NCBI GenBank assembly: GCA_021790195.1
Contig: JAJYIF010000014.1
Location: forward strand, 24,673-88,672
Reading direction: 5' to 3'
Source of the DNA: Nitrospirota bacterium
GTDB lineage: Bacteria; Nitrospirota; Thermodesulfovibrionia; Thermodesulfovibrionales; UBA9159
Length of the DNA: 64,000 nt
Shown: positions 45,169-53,632 of the stretch, in pieces
Layout of the letters: each line of letters opens with the position of its first letter
Numbering within the stretch: the stretch's first letter is position 1
Program-made: the position numbers and the translations under genes
Notes under the pieces: generated by a model
What the model was told of the DNA's origin: nothing
Seen by the model: the letters and a program-made list of their open reading frames with translations, nothing else
The model's database searches: none

Positions 45169-46029
45169 CTATTCGTATGCCGTCAACAGCTCGTGAACCT
45201 TTACGGGATTTATAGAGCCGTGTGTATCTTTGTCCACCACCACCACAGGCGCAAGCCCGCATGCGCCGAGGCATCGCACCGTCTCCATCGAGAACTTTTT
45301 GTCGTCGGTGATCCCTCCGACGTCGATGGAAAGCCTTTCGCTCAGTTTCTTCACGATCTCCTCCGCTCCCTTGACGTAACATGCGGTGCCGAGACAGACC
45401 CTTATATTGTGCTTCCCTTTCGGTTTCATGGTAAAAAACGAATAGAAGGACACGACGCCGTGCACCTCGCTCACGGGCAGTTTCAGTCCCCTTGCGATAT
45501 GTCTCTGAACAGAAGGAGGGAGGTAGCCGATAAGCTCCTGCGCTTCCTGGAGCACGGGGATCAGGCTTCCGGGCCTGTTCCTGAATTTCTTTATGATAGA
45601 GTCCAGCTGTTTTGCAGCCTCTTCCGTATATGCCTCTGCAGGGGTCTCTGCCGTCTCTCCTGCCTTTACGCATTCCATGGCCTTCTGCGTAACCTCGACA
45701 AGGAGGGCAGGCGAAAAAGGCTTCGGTAAGTAATCGAGGATTCTCAGGCTCAGCGCCTCTTTTATGCTCTCCTGCGACGGATACCCTGTAATGACCACTA
45801 CGCCCGTTTCGGGCTTTGAGTTTCTTATCCAGCGGAGGAGTTCTATGCCGTCCATATCGGGCATTCTTATATCTGTGATAACGAGATCGAAGCTGTTCTT
45901 ACCCAACTTTCCTATGGCTTCTCTGCCGTTCGATGCCGTATCTACGGCATAGCCTTCAGGGGAGAGTATGCGTTCGCAGCTTTTTATGACGACCGGTTCG
46001 TCATCGACAATGAGTATCTTACCCGCCAT
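45169..46029 (-). CDS. Response-regulator receiver fused to NuoE
   Basis: 286 residues from ATG 46029 (AAGGAGG ahead; the frame extends to TTG 46050). Residues 1-120 are a receiver domain: VDDEP, phospho-acceptor Asp in VITDIRMPDMDG, ITGYP and a KPF near the end. Residues ~130-286 are a full NuoE/HydC protein: helical domain then thioredoxin-like [2Fe-2S] fold with CLGTACYVKGA and CLGACGLAP. The fusion would put a phosphorylation switch directly on a diaphorase subunit. A sensor kinase lies in the same cluster. Confidence 0.9.
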   Translation of the reverse strand: MAGKILIVDDEPVVIKSCERILSPEGYAVDTASNGREAIGKLGKNSFDLVITDIRMPDMDGIELLRWIRNSKPETGVVVITGYPSQESIKEALSLRILDYLPKPFSPALLVEVTQKAMECVKAGETAETPAEAYTEEAAKQLDSIIKKFRNRPGSLIPVLQEAQELIGYLPPSVQRHIARGLKLPVSEVHGVVSFYSFFTMKPKGKHNIRVCLGTACYVKGAEEIVKKLSERLSIDVGGITDDKKFSMETVRCLGACGLAPVVVVDKDTHGSINPVKVHELLTAYE

Positions 46030-46162
46030 TATTTTTTCCTCCTTGGCCAAACATATTATTATATAATATTATAAGCAAAAGATAGATAAAGCCGGTTTAT
46101 ACTATAGACCAGAACATCGTCTTAATCAAGAATAAATATTTTATATCTCTATATAATTTTGC

Positions 46163-46555
46163 TTATTGCCCGCCCCCGCATTTCGCGCTTCCGGGGAGCA
46201 ACGCCTCTCTGACGGCGGCGATAAGCGTGTCGGGAGTGAAAGGTTTTTCTATGTAATTGCAGGCACCGAGCCGCATAGCCGCCTCCGAATGTTCGACGGT
46301 GCTGTAGCCGGTTATCATTATGATCTTTGCCTCGTGCTGGATTTCCTTCATTTTCACGAGGAACTCTATGCCGTCCATATCGGGCATTTTAAGGTCCGTC
46401 AGTATAAGATCGTAATGGTCTTCCTTTGCGAGCTTCATGCCTTCCACGCCGGTAGCCGCCACCGATACGTCGTATCCCTCCGGAGTCAAACATTTCTTGC
46501 AGCTTATCCTCACAATTTCTTCGTCGTCGATCACAAGGATCTTCGGCCTATCCAT
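46163..46555 (-). CDS. Single-domain response regulator
   Basis: 130 residues from ATG 46555, which lies inside the 3' end of the preceding ATPase gene; the frame extends to 46600. Receiver features: VIDDEEIVRISC, phospho-Asp in LILTDLKMPDMDG, MITGYST, KPF. No output domain. Its sequence is close to the receiver of the NuoE fusion, suggesting a duplication within the cluster. It may relay phosphate between the kinase and the fusion, an inference from context. Confidence 0.88.
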   Translation of the reverse strand: MDRPKILVIDDEEIVRISCKKCLTPEGYDVSVAATGVEGMKLAKEDHYDLILTDLKMPDMDGIEFLVKMKEIQHEAKIIMITGYSTVEHSEAAMRLGACNYIEKPFTPDTLIAAVREALLPGSAKCGGGQ

Positions 46556-47111
46556 GAGTCTCCTCCATCTGGTTCTCCTCTGCCCCAAGTCCTTTATCAA
46601 TGTCTTTTCTGAGGGCCTTCAAGACCTCGGGGGAATTCATCGGGACACCATCCAGTTCGTCCCTGATTTCTCTCGTGTCAAGTTTGTAATCATAGTCGTC
46701 TCTCCTGTAATGGAAAAGAAAATCGATATCCGGATTGCCGGCTATCAGGACCATCATCGTCGCACCGACGTCTCCGAGCGGCTTCCTGTCGATATGGCTT
46801 CTCTTGAAACTGGCAGACACGGTCGTGCCCCTTCCCTTCTCCGATGAAATAGAGAAACCGCCGCTGCACTCCTCGGCAGCCTGTTTAAGAAAAGGCAACC
46901 CGAGCCCTATCCTCCTCACCGTCTTTGTCGTAAAGAAAGGGTCCGTCACCAGTCTAATGGTCTCCTCATCCATGCCCTTGCCGTCGTCCTTTATTTCCAG
47001 CAAAAGCAGATCGGCAGACGCATCTTCGGCAAGGAGTATCTCGATCCTTCGAGCGCCCGCATCTACAGAGTTCTCGACCACGTCAAGGATATGCAGTGAT
47101 ATATCTTCCAC
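46548..47111 (-). CDS. GHKL ATPase (histidine-kinase-like)
   Basis: 187 residues. HATPase features: N box LDVVENSVDAGA, G1 IKDDGKGM, and GLGLPFLKQAAE (G2), but no HisKA dimerisation domain or conserved His, so it is an anti-sigma- or MutL-like ATPase. The C-terminal 60 residues are unknown. This protein type is encoded with hydrogenase diaphorase genes in many anaerobes. Overlaps the receiver gene. Confidence 0.88.
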   Translation of the reverse strand: MEDISLHILDVVENSVDAGARRIEILLAEDASADLLLLEIKDDGKGMDEETIRLVTDPFFTTKTVRRIGLGLPFLKQAAEECSGGFSISSEKGRGTTVSASFKRSHIDRKPLGDVGATMMVLIAGNPDIDFLFHYRRDDYDYKLDTREIRDELDGVPMNSPEVLKALRKDIDKGLGAEENQMEETHG

Positions 47112-47116
47112 CCAGG

Positions 47117-47860
47117 TCAGCTCCAGGAGACGCTTCGTCCATCCTTCAGGGCGAGCGCCTGCCTTATCTCTTCGAAGGTCGGCTCCTTCAGGGTGAAAGT
47201 CGTTATCCTTTTACCTATGTCTTTCACGTAATGGGCATCGGAAAAGGAGACCCATGTGAAGGCCCTGATACTGGCGAAAACAGTCTCAGCCCTGTCCCTG
47301 CTCATGTTCGGCGAAAGTTCGAGCGCGTCAAACTTCAGGCCTTCCGGGATAAAGCCTAACTGCGAGAGTATGCTGAAGGACTCCCGGTCTACATGACTCG
47401 CTATAGAGATGCCTCCAAAGGAAAAAACGATCTCCACAATCCTTCCGACGTTGAGTTTCGTGGCAGATATCAGCAGGCGCTTATTGAATCCCAGGACCTC
47501 ATTGTCTTCATTAACTACGATCTGATGTCCGTATAACCGTTCATCATTCTCGCCGGAGGGAATATTTTCGTATACGACTTCCTGCATCATTCTTGCGCTG
47601 TCCGGTGACTCAAAGAGCGCGAGGACGTGTACCTCTTCCGAAGAAGTGACCTCCATCCCCGCCAGTACGCCGAGTCCTGTTCCCCGAGCAGCCCTTTGCG
47701 CCGCCTCCGCATTCTCCGCAGAATTGTGGTCCGTCACGGCTATTATATCAAGACCCCTTTCAATAGAGACGCGCACTATTTCGCGCGGCGTCATGTCGAT
47801 CTCTGCGCACGGAGAGAGGCACGTATGCATATGCAGGTCTGCGCGGAAGTCCTTCAGCAT
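47117..47860 (-). CDS. PHP-domain protein of the hydrogenase-type cluster
   Basis: 247 residues. PHP motifs: RADLHMHTCLSPCAEIDMTP, AVTDHNSAENA, GMEVTSSEEVHVLALF, ASHVDRESFSI and SFSDAHYVKDIG. Distinct from the PHP protein at 26371. Overlaps the preceding DRTGG gene by 7 nt and precedes the GHKL ATPase by 5 nt, so it is part of the same translationally coupled series. Substrate unknown. Confidence 0.9.
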   Translation of the reverse strand: MLKDFRADLHMHTCLSPCAEIDMTPREIVRVSIERGLDIIAVTDHNSAENAEAAQRAARGTGLGVLAGMEVTSSEEVHVLALFESPDSARMMQEVVYENIPSGENDERLYGHQIVVNEDNEVLGFNKRLLISATKLNVGRIVEIVFSFGGISIASHVDRESFSILSQLGFIPEGLKFDALELSPNMSRDRAETVFASIRAFTWVSFSDAHYVKDIGKRITTFTLKEPTFEEIRQALALKDGRSVSWS

Positions 47861-48189
47861 TGGAGAATCGTATAAAGCTTGCCCCCCACTTCAAATGTAG
47901 GCGATTGACTGACTGCAATGGTTACCCCTTCATCCCCGGCCTTCTTAAGTGTTTCTTCCTCCGGTGTCCTCTTGTTCGTTATTATTATCCCGGCGAGGTT
48001 CTTGAGAACTGCAACGGCGATGATATTCGGATGTGTTTGCAGGGTTATCCAAAGCTCGCCTTCCCTGGCATTGGCCATGACATCCGACAGCAGGTCACTG
48101 ATGTAACACCCCCTGACCTCGCGCTGAAGGTCCCCCTTCGCGGTCTTCACTTCCAAAGATAAGCGCTCCACAATATCACGGACATTCAT
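47854..48189 (-). CDS. DRTGG-like regulatory protein, second copy
   Basis: 111 residues from ATG 48189 (AAGGAGGAGTCGCC ahead), overlapping the previous stop by ATGA. VRDIVERLSLEVKTAKG.....GCYISDLLSDVMANAREGELWIT is the DRTGG-type fold, related to small nucleotide-sensing domains. 30% or so of positions look shared with the 48626-48985 protein by eye. No catalytic residues are known. Confidence 0.82.
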   Translation of the reverse strand: MNVRDIVERLSLEVKTAKGDLQREVRGCYISDLLSDVMANAREGELWITLQTHPNIIAVAVLKNLAGIIITNKRTPEEETLKKAGDEGVTIAVSQSPTFEVGGKLYTILQC

Positions 48190-48629
48190 GGCGACTCCTC
48201 CTTGATTCTTATGACGATCTCCACGGTCGTTCCCTCGCCGACGACCGAGTCCACCTTGAATTCGTCTGAGTTTTTTTTCATATTGGGCAGTCCCATTCCC
48301 GCCCCCCAACCCATCTCCCTTATCCAGTCCGGCGCAGTAGAGTATCCTTCCTGCATGGCCAGCCCGATGTCGGGTATTCCCGGTCCCATATCGTTCAGGA
48401 TGACCTTAATGGAATCGGCCGTAACCTGGTAATACATAACGCCGGCTACTGCATGGATGATGACATTCATCTCGGCCTCAAAAGTCGCGATGGCAGCCCT
48501 CCTCACAATGGCCAGGCTGATGCCGAGGTTCGTGAGAATTGATTTCAATTCGCTCGATGCGGCTCCGGCGTTTGTAAAATCTCCACCGGTCAGATGAAAA
48601 CTACCTTCTATGGCCCTGCCCGAGCTCAT
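48186..48629 (-). CDS. Anti-sigma-type HATPase (RsbW-like)
   Basis: 147 residues from ATG 48629, overlapping the previous stop by ATGA. HATPase fold: ATFEAEMNVIIHAVAG (N box variant), LNDMGPGIPDIGLAMQEG, and MGWGAGMGLPNMKKNSDEF (G2), close to RsbW/SpoIIAB and to proteins beside HydA genes. Likely binds ATP and controls a partner by phosphorylation or sequestration. Confidence 0.85.
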   Translation of the reverse strand: MSSGRAIEGSFHLTGGDFTNAGAASSELKSILTNLGISLAIVRRAAIATFEAEMNVIIHAVAGVMYYQVTADSIKVILNDMGPGIPDIGLAMQEGYSTAPDWIREMGWGAGMGLPNMKKNSDEFKVDSVVGEGTTVEIVIRIKEESP

Positions 48630-48985
48630 CTGTTCTCTCCGGTGCAGCTTCTGAGGCCGGCGGCGTAAAGCCTGCCGCATGCGGTAAACCTCGATAGTCT
48701 AGTAACTATAAAGGCGATATCCTTCTGCCTCGCCATCTCGACGGTCTCCTTGTCGGGTTTCTTGTCTAGGACAAAGACGATCGCCTTTATGTCGGCTATC
48801 TCCGCGGTCCTCACGGCCTGAGTGTTGGCCAGGCCGGTTATAAGGAGGGACCTGGGCATGCTCGAAAAATGCAAAAGGTCGCTCATAAGGTCGGTGCTGC
48901 AGACCGACTGGATCTCGGTGTCGCTGTCGTCCGAATCGAGGACTATCTCGGCTTCGAGGATATCTACGATTTCTTTAAAGGTCAT
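48626..48985 (-). CDS. DRTGG-like regulatory protein, first copy
   Basis: 119 residues. TFKEIVDILEAEIVLDSDDSD, STDLMSDLLHFS and SLLITGLANTQAVRTAEIADI follow the DRTGG pattern. It starts 56 nt after the sensor kinase and overlaps the anti-sigma ATPase gene, so the kinase, DRTGG and ATPase are likely one operon. Confidence 0.82.
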   Translation of the reverse strand: MTFKEIVDILEAEIVLDSDDSDTEIQSVCSTDLMSDLLHFSSMPRSLLITGLANTQAVRTAEIADIKAIVFVLDKKPDKETVEMARQKDIAFIVTRLSRFTACGRLYAAGLRSCTGENR

Positions 48986-49041
48986 TTCTCCACCTCTTTC
49001 TCAATGCGCCTCCAGAAGGGGACAGAATCAGCTCTCTTCAC

Positions 49042-50655
49042 CTACTCTCCAGCGGATTGATTGTTTTCAACAGGCAGTCTGACGAAAAAGCTTGCACCCT
49101 TGCCCATCTCGCTCCTTACGGAAATATTGCCGCCGTGTTTCTTAATGATCCCGTAGCTCACCGCAAGTCCGAGGCCCGTGCCTTTACCCACGGGCTTTGT
49201 AGTAAAGAACGGCTCGAATACCCTGCCGAGGTGTTCCTCGGATATGCCAGGGCCGGAATCGGTAAACTCTATCTCTACGTATTTCTTCCCGTCTGCCGTG
49301 TCCAGAATAGTCCTCGTCGCCACAGTGACCTGCCCTCGCTCGTTCATGGCGTCCGCCGCATTGATGAAGAGGTTGATAAAGACCTGCTGCAGCTGGTTGG
49401 GGTCCGTCGACACCTGCGGGATGGCGTCATCGAAATTCAGATTGAACTTGATGTTGTGAAACTTTGCCTGGTTCCTGACCATAGCGATAGTGCTTTCGGT
49501 AAGGGCATTGATGTCGACGAGGACCTTCTCCGAGGTCGTCTTGCGGGAAAATCCGAGAAGTCCCTTGATAATCTTGGAGCATCTCTCCGCCTGTTCGATG
49601 ATCACATGAAGGTCCTCAATATCCTGTTTATTCTCAGAAGGGGTCCTCTTGAGCATGAGATAGGCAAAGGTGACGATACCTGTAAGAGGACTGTTGAGCT
49701 CGTGCGCCACGCCGGCCGCCATCCTTCCAAGAGAGGCGAGCTTCTCCGCATTGATGAGCTGGTCATGGGCCTTCATGATCTCGGAGGTCTTCTTCTGGAT
49801 CTCGGCTTCAAGGGCCTTGGTCCAGTTTTCCATGTTGTCCTTATAGTTCTTTATGTCGCTCGCCATCGAATTGAAAGTCCGAGCGAGGAGACCCATCTCA
49901 TCGTTGGAGTTTATCTCGATAATGTGGTCCAGCTCTCCCTTTGCGAGCTTGTGCATCCCCTCATCCAGGAGAGAGACCGGCTTGGACACAAATTTGTAGA
50001 GTATTACGCAGAGGACAAACGATATTATCAGGATGAAAAGACCGCCGAAGAGAAAGGTGCCTATGCGGTTCTGCTTTATAGTCGCGTCCACGGTGGCGGT
50101 GCTGAAATCTGTTACCAGCACCCCTAATACCTTCTGGCTATCGGCATGGTGGTGACAGGAGACAGCGGAATTTGAGAAGCATGAAGGCTCGTTGAAGATC
50201 GGAATAACAAACCTCAAGGTCTTGGAGGGGGTGTCCGGAACGATCATCCAGTTCTTGAACTCCGGGATATTGATGAGGGGTTTCTCCCCGCTTTTATGGC
50301 ATATCCGGCAGGTCACGTTGTCCTTGCTCACCACCTTGCCTATGTCTTCATTTTTGGACGAAAAAGCGATCCTCCCGGATTTATTGAATACCGATATGTT
50401 CTTGATCGCAGCGCTGGTGCTGATGACCTCAATCGTCTGCTCTATTGCGTCGCGATGGTTCGTCAGCATGCCGTAATAAATGCCTTTCTTCACAAGGTCG
50501 GCGGTGGAATATGCATAGTTGACAAGGCTGTTCATCATGATGTTTTCTTCGTAATGGACAAAGATATAGCCGAAAACGATGCTGCCGAGGGTCATAAGGG
50601 TGCCGACAGCAATAATGAGTTTGCCGGCAAGGGAATTTAAGGATTTTCTGACCAT
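49042..50655 (-). CDS. Sensor histidine kinase with CXXCH periplasmic domain
   Basis: 537 residues. Membrane helix at ~11-33, periplasmic sensor ~35-195, second helix ~200-220, HAMP ~220-275, HisKA with phospho-acceptor His319 (GVAHELNSPLTG), and HATPase (N box NLFINAADA, G1 DSGPGI, GKGTGLGLAVSYG). The sensor has CRICH at 116-120 and Cys167-His-His-His, with Cys159 close by; the first is a canonical c-type heme site. It may sense redox state or a gas, and is the probable kinase for the two receivers of the cluster. Divergent from the gene at 50736. Confidence 0.93.
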   Translation of the reverse strand: MVRKSLNSLAGKLIIAVGTLMTLGSIVFGYIFVHYEENIMMNSLVNYAYSTADLVKKGIYYGMLTNHRDAIEQTIEVISTSAAIKNISVFNKSGRIAFSSKNEDIGKVVSKDNVTCRICHKSGEKPLINIPEFKNWMIVPDTPSKTLRFVIPIFNEPSCFSNSAVSCHHHADSQKVLGVLVTDFSTATVDATIKQNRIGTFLFGGLFILIISFVLCVILYKFVSKPVSLLDEGMHKLAKGELDHIIEINSNDEMGLLARTFNSMASDIKNYKDNMENWTKALEAEIQKKTSEIMKAHDQLINAEKLASLGRMAAGVAHELNSPLTGIVTFAYLMLKRTPSENKQDIEDLHVIIEQAERCSKIIKGLLGFSRKTTSEKVLVDINALTESTIAMVRNQAKFHNIKFNLNFDDAIPQVSTDPNQLQQVFINLFINAADAMNERGQVTVATRTILDTADGKKYVEIEFTDSGPGISEEHLGRVFEPFFTTKPVGKGTGLGLAVSYGIIKKHGGNISVRSEMGKGASFFVRLPVENNQSAGE

Positions 50656-50735
50656 TGGACAATTTTATCACAAAAATTCAAAAAAGATGCCGCCCGACCC
50701 ACCCCGAAGATTCTCCTTGACAAGCCTGCGCTTCT

Positions 50736-51026
50736 ATGTTTCAATTGAATCAATTGAACTATTATGAAGGGACAACCTTGATCATTCGCAACGAAAACAT
50801 AAAGAAGCTGATTGCCGAAATACCTGAAGGGCATAAACATCTGAGAACGACTATCGTTCTTCAAGACGGATCAGAGCTCATATTTCAGGAAGCCGCGATA
50901 GCGAACCTCGTGAGGGCCTATATCGGCGTAAAAACTCACCCGTCAAAAAAGAAGATCGTATTAGAAGGCAAAAAAGTGGAAAGTAGAAAGAAGGGATACG
51001 CAGAGTGGCAGCTTCTGGAGGAGTAA
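50736..51026 (+). CDS. Small protein of unknown function upstream of dinG
   Basis: 96 residues from ATG 50736; TTG 50778 (GAAGGG 6 nt ahead) is an equally likely start, giving 82 residues (LIIRNENIKKLIAEIPEGHKH). Mixed alpha/beta, basic C-terminus (KKIVLEGKKVESRKKGYAEW). No family recognised. Overlaps dinG by 22 nt or precedes it, depending on the dinG start, implying co-translation. Confidence 0.65.
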   Translation: MFQLNQLNYYEGTTLIIRNENIKKLIAEIPEGHKHLRTTIVLQDGSELIFQEAAIANLVRAYIGVKTHPSKKKIVLEGKKVESRKKGYAEWQLLEE

Positions 51027-52981
51027 CCCAATTGGATGAGGTAGCGTCCGCCTTCGCAATCCTAAGAAAGAAGTTTCAGGGCTACGAAAGCCGGCCTCAG
51101 CAGCTCGAGATGACACATGCGGTCTTTGACTGTCTGAAAGGGAACAAGAGGCTTCTCGTAGAGGCAGGGACAGGGGTCGGAAAGTCCTTTGCTTATTTGA
51201 TCCCCGCAATACTTTCGGGGAACAAGACTGTCGTTTCCACGGCCTCTATAGCCCTGCAGGACCAGCTCGTGAATAAGGACCTCCTCTTTCTTCGGGATGC
51301 GCTTCCCTGGGAATTCACCTTCGGCCTTCTCAAGGGCAAGAACAATTACCTCTGTCTGAAGCGCGAAAGGGAATACGCCGGGACCGGAGGGCCTTTCAAA
51401 AATTTCCGGGAATGGGCTGCCTCCACAGAGTCGGGGGACAAGGACGAACTTGGGTTTGTCCCGGACTTCTGGTCCAAGGTATGCGGCGATTCGGACGATT
51501 GTAATTCCCTGCAGTGCCCGTTCTACGGAGATTGTTTTTATTACAGGCATTTCAAAGAGGTCCGTAAGAAAGACATCCTTGTTGTCAATCACCATCTCCT
51601 GATATTCGACCTCCTCTCGGGCTTTAATCTGCTTCCTTTCCATGAGAAACTGATCATCGACGAGGCACACCAGGTCGAGAGCGTCATCTCTAATGTCTCG
51701 GGTAGCAGCCTCAGCAACTCCCGTCTGCTTTGGCTTCTTTACAGGCTGAAGAGTCTGAAGATTGCGGTCGATCAGCTCTTTGCGCCCGTGGGAGCATTTT
51801 TTGACGTTCCGCTGTCTCTCCCGGCCGGAGGAGAAGTCAAGGGCGGCAAGACCGTCTCTCCCATACCCGATTCAGTTATGGAAGGGTTGGATAACCTAAG
51901 AAACCTCCTTTCTCTTGAAACGGTAGTTCACAGACTAAACGCTCTCAGGGAATCGGCCCCCGATGAGGAATCAAGGGACAGGATTGAGACGACTATCAAC
52001 AACATAGGCTCCCTCGCCTCTGTCATCAATGATTTCATTGATCAGGCCGACAACAATAAAGTCTACTATCTTCTCCGTAACAAGAACGCCCTTGAATTGA
52101 AAAGCAATCTCGTGGAGTGTCAGGACTCCTTCGGTTCCTTGGCAGGAGGTTATGAAAGCATCGTGATGACCTCGGCCACATTGACCGCGGGCAATGATTT
52201 CGGATTTCTCAGGGGAAGGCTCGGCATAAAGGGGCCGGGACTGGAAAGCGGCTTTGAAGAGAAAATAATCGGCTCTCCTTTCGACTATAAGAGACAGGCC
52301 CTCCTCTATCTCGAAAAGGAGCTCCCCCGGCCCGATAACGAAAACAGCGAGGCGTTCTATAAGGAAAGCACAAAGAAGATAGAAGGGCTCATAAATGCCT
52401 CGGGGGGGAGGGCGCTCGTTCTCTTCACCTCGTACAGGCATCTCAATTTTACGTCTGAGAATATCTCAACAGGTTTCCCCTTGAAGGCCCAGGGGGATAT
52501 GCCTCCTGCAAGACTTATAGAGTGGTTTAAGAAAACCCCCGGATCCGTGCTTCTTGCAACTTCCACCTTCTGGCAGGGCATCGATGTAAAGGGAGAGAAG
52601 CTGAGCCTGGTGATCATTACGAAGATGCCTTTCGGGTCTCCCGGCGATCCGGTGTATGACGAGAGGTGCAGGAGACTGGGAGAAAGCTGGTTCAGAGACC
52701 TTGCCCTGCCGTCAGCTGTCCTTCTGCTCAGGCAGGGCTTCGGCAGGCTGATCAGAGGCAATAGTGATTATGGAACAGTTGCAATTTTAGACAGCAGGGT
52801 CGTAACGAGCCCTTATTCCCGCAGCATCGTATCTTCTCTTCCTGCCATGAACGTCGTTCACGATATCGAAGATGTAAGAAGATTTTTTGATTCACTGCCC
52901 GGGGTCTCTGAACCCGAGCTGGCCGGGGACGCCCGGATCTCCGCTCCCCGCAAGAGGAAGGCCGTGAGCCGGAAGGTTTAG
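51005..52981 (+). CDS. dinG: DinG/XPD-family iron-sulfur helicase
   Basis: 658 residues from GTG 51005; TTG 51032 with GGAGGAG 8 nt ahead is a strong alternative. Walker A EAGTGVGKS, iron-sulfur cluster cysteines at NNYLCLKR and CGDSDDCNSLQCPFYGDC, DEAH box IIDEAHQ, then helicase motifs MTSATL, ATSTFWQGIDVKG and RQGFGRLIR. A 5'-3' superfamily 2 helicase that unwinds R-loops and DNA structures. Length is normal. Followed after 2 nt by the STAS-like regulator gene. Confidence 0.93.
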   Translation: MAASGGVTQLDEVASAFAILRKKFQGYESRPQQLEMTHAVFDCLKGNKRLLVEAGTGVGKSFAYLIPAILSGNKTVVSTASIALQDQLVNKDLLFLRDALPWEFTFGLLKGKNNYLCLKREREYAGTGGPFKNFREWAASTESGDKDELGFVPDFWSKVCGDSDDCNSLQCPFYGDCFYYRHFKEVRKKDILVVNHHLLIFDLLSGFNLLPFHEKLIIDEAHQVESVISNVSGSSLSNSRLLWLLYRLKSLKIAVDQLFAPVGAFFDVPLSLPAGGEVKGGKTVSPIPDSVMEGLDNLRNLLSLETVVHRLNALRESAPDEESRDRIETTINNIGSLASVINDFIDQADNNKVYYLLRNKNALELKSNLVECQDSFGSLAGGYESIVMTSATLTAGNDFGFLRGRLGIKGPGLESGFEEKIIGSPFDYKRQALLYLEKELPRPDNENSEAFYKESTKKIEGLINASGGRALVLFTSYRHLNFTSENISTGFPLKAQGDMPPARLIEWFKKTPGSVLLATSTFWQGIDVKGEKLSLVIITKMPFGSPGDPVYDERCRRLGESWFRDLALPSAVLLLRQGFGRLIRGNSDYGTVAILDSRVVTSPYSRSIVSSLPAMNVVHDIEDVRRFFDSLPGVSEPELAGDARISAPRKRKAVSRKV

Positions 52982-52983
52982 TT

Positions 52984-53544
52984 ATGCACAAATACGACCT
53001 TTGCAAGCTTCTAAGGGAAGAGCTTAAGAATGGTTCAGTCGATCTTGTCGCAAGACCGTCCGGCCAGGTCTTGCGCGAGCGGGTCGAGAGAGACATCGCC
53101 GGCGAAGAAGACGGGGCCTCAGTCGCTCTTGACTTCTCCAGGATAGGGATCATCGACTACTCCTGCGCGGATGAAATCATCGCCAAACTGATCTCCCGGC
53201 TTCTGGGCGGAGAGTATGGCAACAGGTATATTGTCCTCGCCGGTCTTAGCGAAAACCAAAAGGAAAACGTGGAAGTGGCGCTCGAAAGAAAAGACCTTGC
53301 CGTTATAGCGCATATGAGAGACGGGAGAGGCGTTCTGCTCGGGAATCTGAATAACTACCTAAAAGAAACATTGCATTTCGTCTCGGAAAAAGGCAAAATT
53401 GCAGCAGGCGAGCTTTCGGAGAAATTCAAGCTCCCCGCAAACACAAGCGGGACCAGACTGCTGAACCTCCATAAGAAACGCCTTGTGAAGAGGACGGATG
53501 AGGTGAGAAACGGCGGAAGGGTATGGGTCTATGAGACGATTTAA
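52984..53544 (+). CDS. STAS-like (DUF4325) plus winged-helix protein
   Basis: 186 residues. Residues ~15-125 resemble DUF4325/STAS-type proteins (LARPSGQVLRERVERDI, ALDFSRIGIIDYSCADEIIAKL, the segment around the STAS switch). Residues ~130-186 are a winged-helix (FVSEKGKIAAGELSEKFKLPANTSGTRLLNLHKKRLVKR). It may link an anti-sigma signal to DNA binding; no target is known. Starts 2 nt after dinG. Confidence 0.78.
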   Translation: MHKYDLCKLLREELKNGSVDLVARPSGQVLRERVERDIAGEEDGASVALDFSRIGIIDYSCADEIIAKLISRLLGGEYGNRYIVLAGLSENQKENVEVALERKDLAVIAHMRDGRGVLLGNLNNYLKETLHFVSEKGKIAAGELSEKFKLPANTSGTRLLNLHKKRLVKRTDEVRNGGRVWVYETI

Positions 53545-53566
53545 TCCGGCGGATGGGAGGCATAGT

Positions 53567-53632
53567 ATGTCTGAAGAATTTCGAAGGCGGCCGTTGGTCG
53601 GTGGAGTGGATGGTCATCCCGGAGATCATTGA
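53567..53632 (+). CDS. Possible 21-residue leader ORF before rmuC
   Basis: ATG 53567 with GGGAGG 7 nt upstream, ending at TGA 53632 exactly one base before the rmuC GTG. Encodes MSEEFRRRPLVGG... . Position suggests translational coupling; coding nature is unproven. Confidence 0.3.
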   Translation: MSEEFRRRPLVGGVDGHPGDH

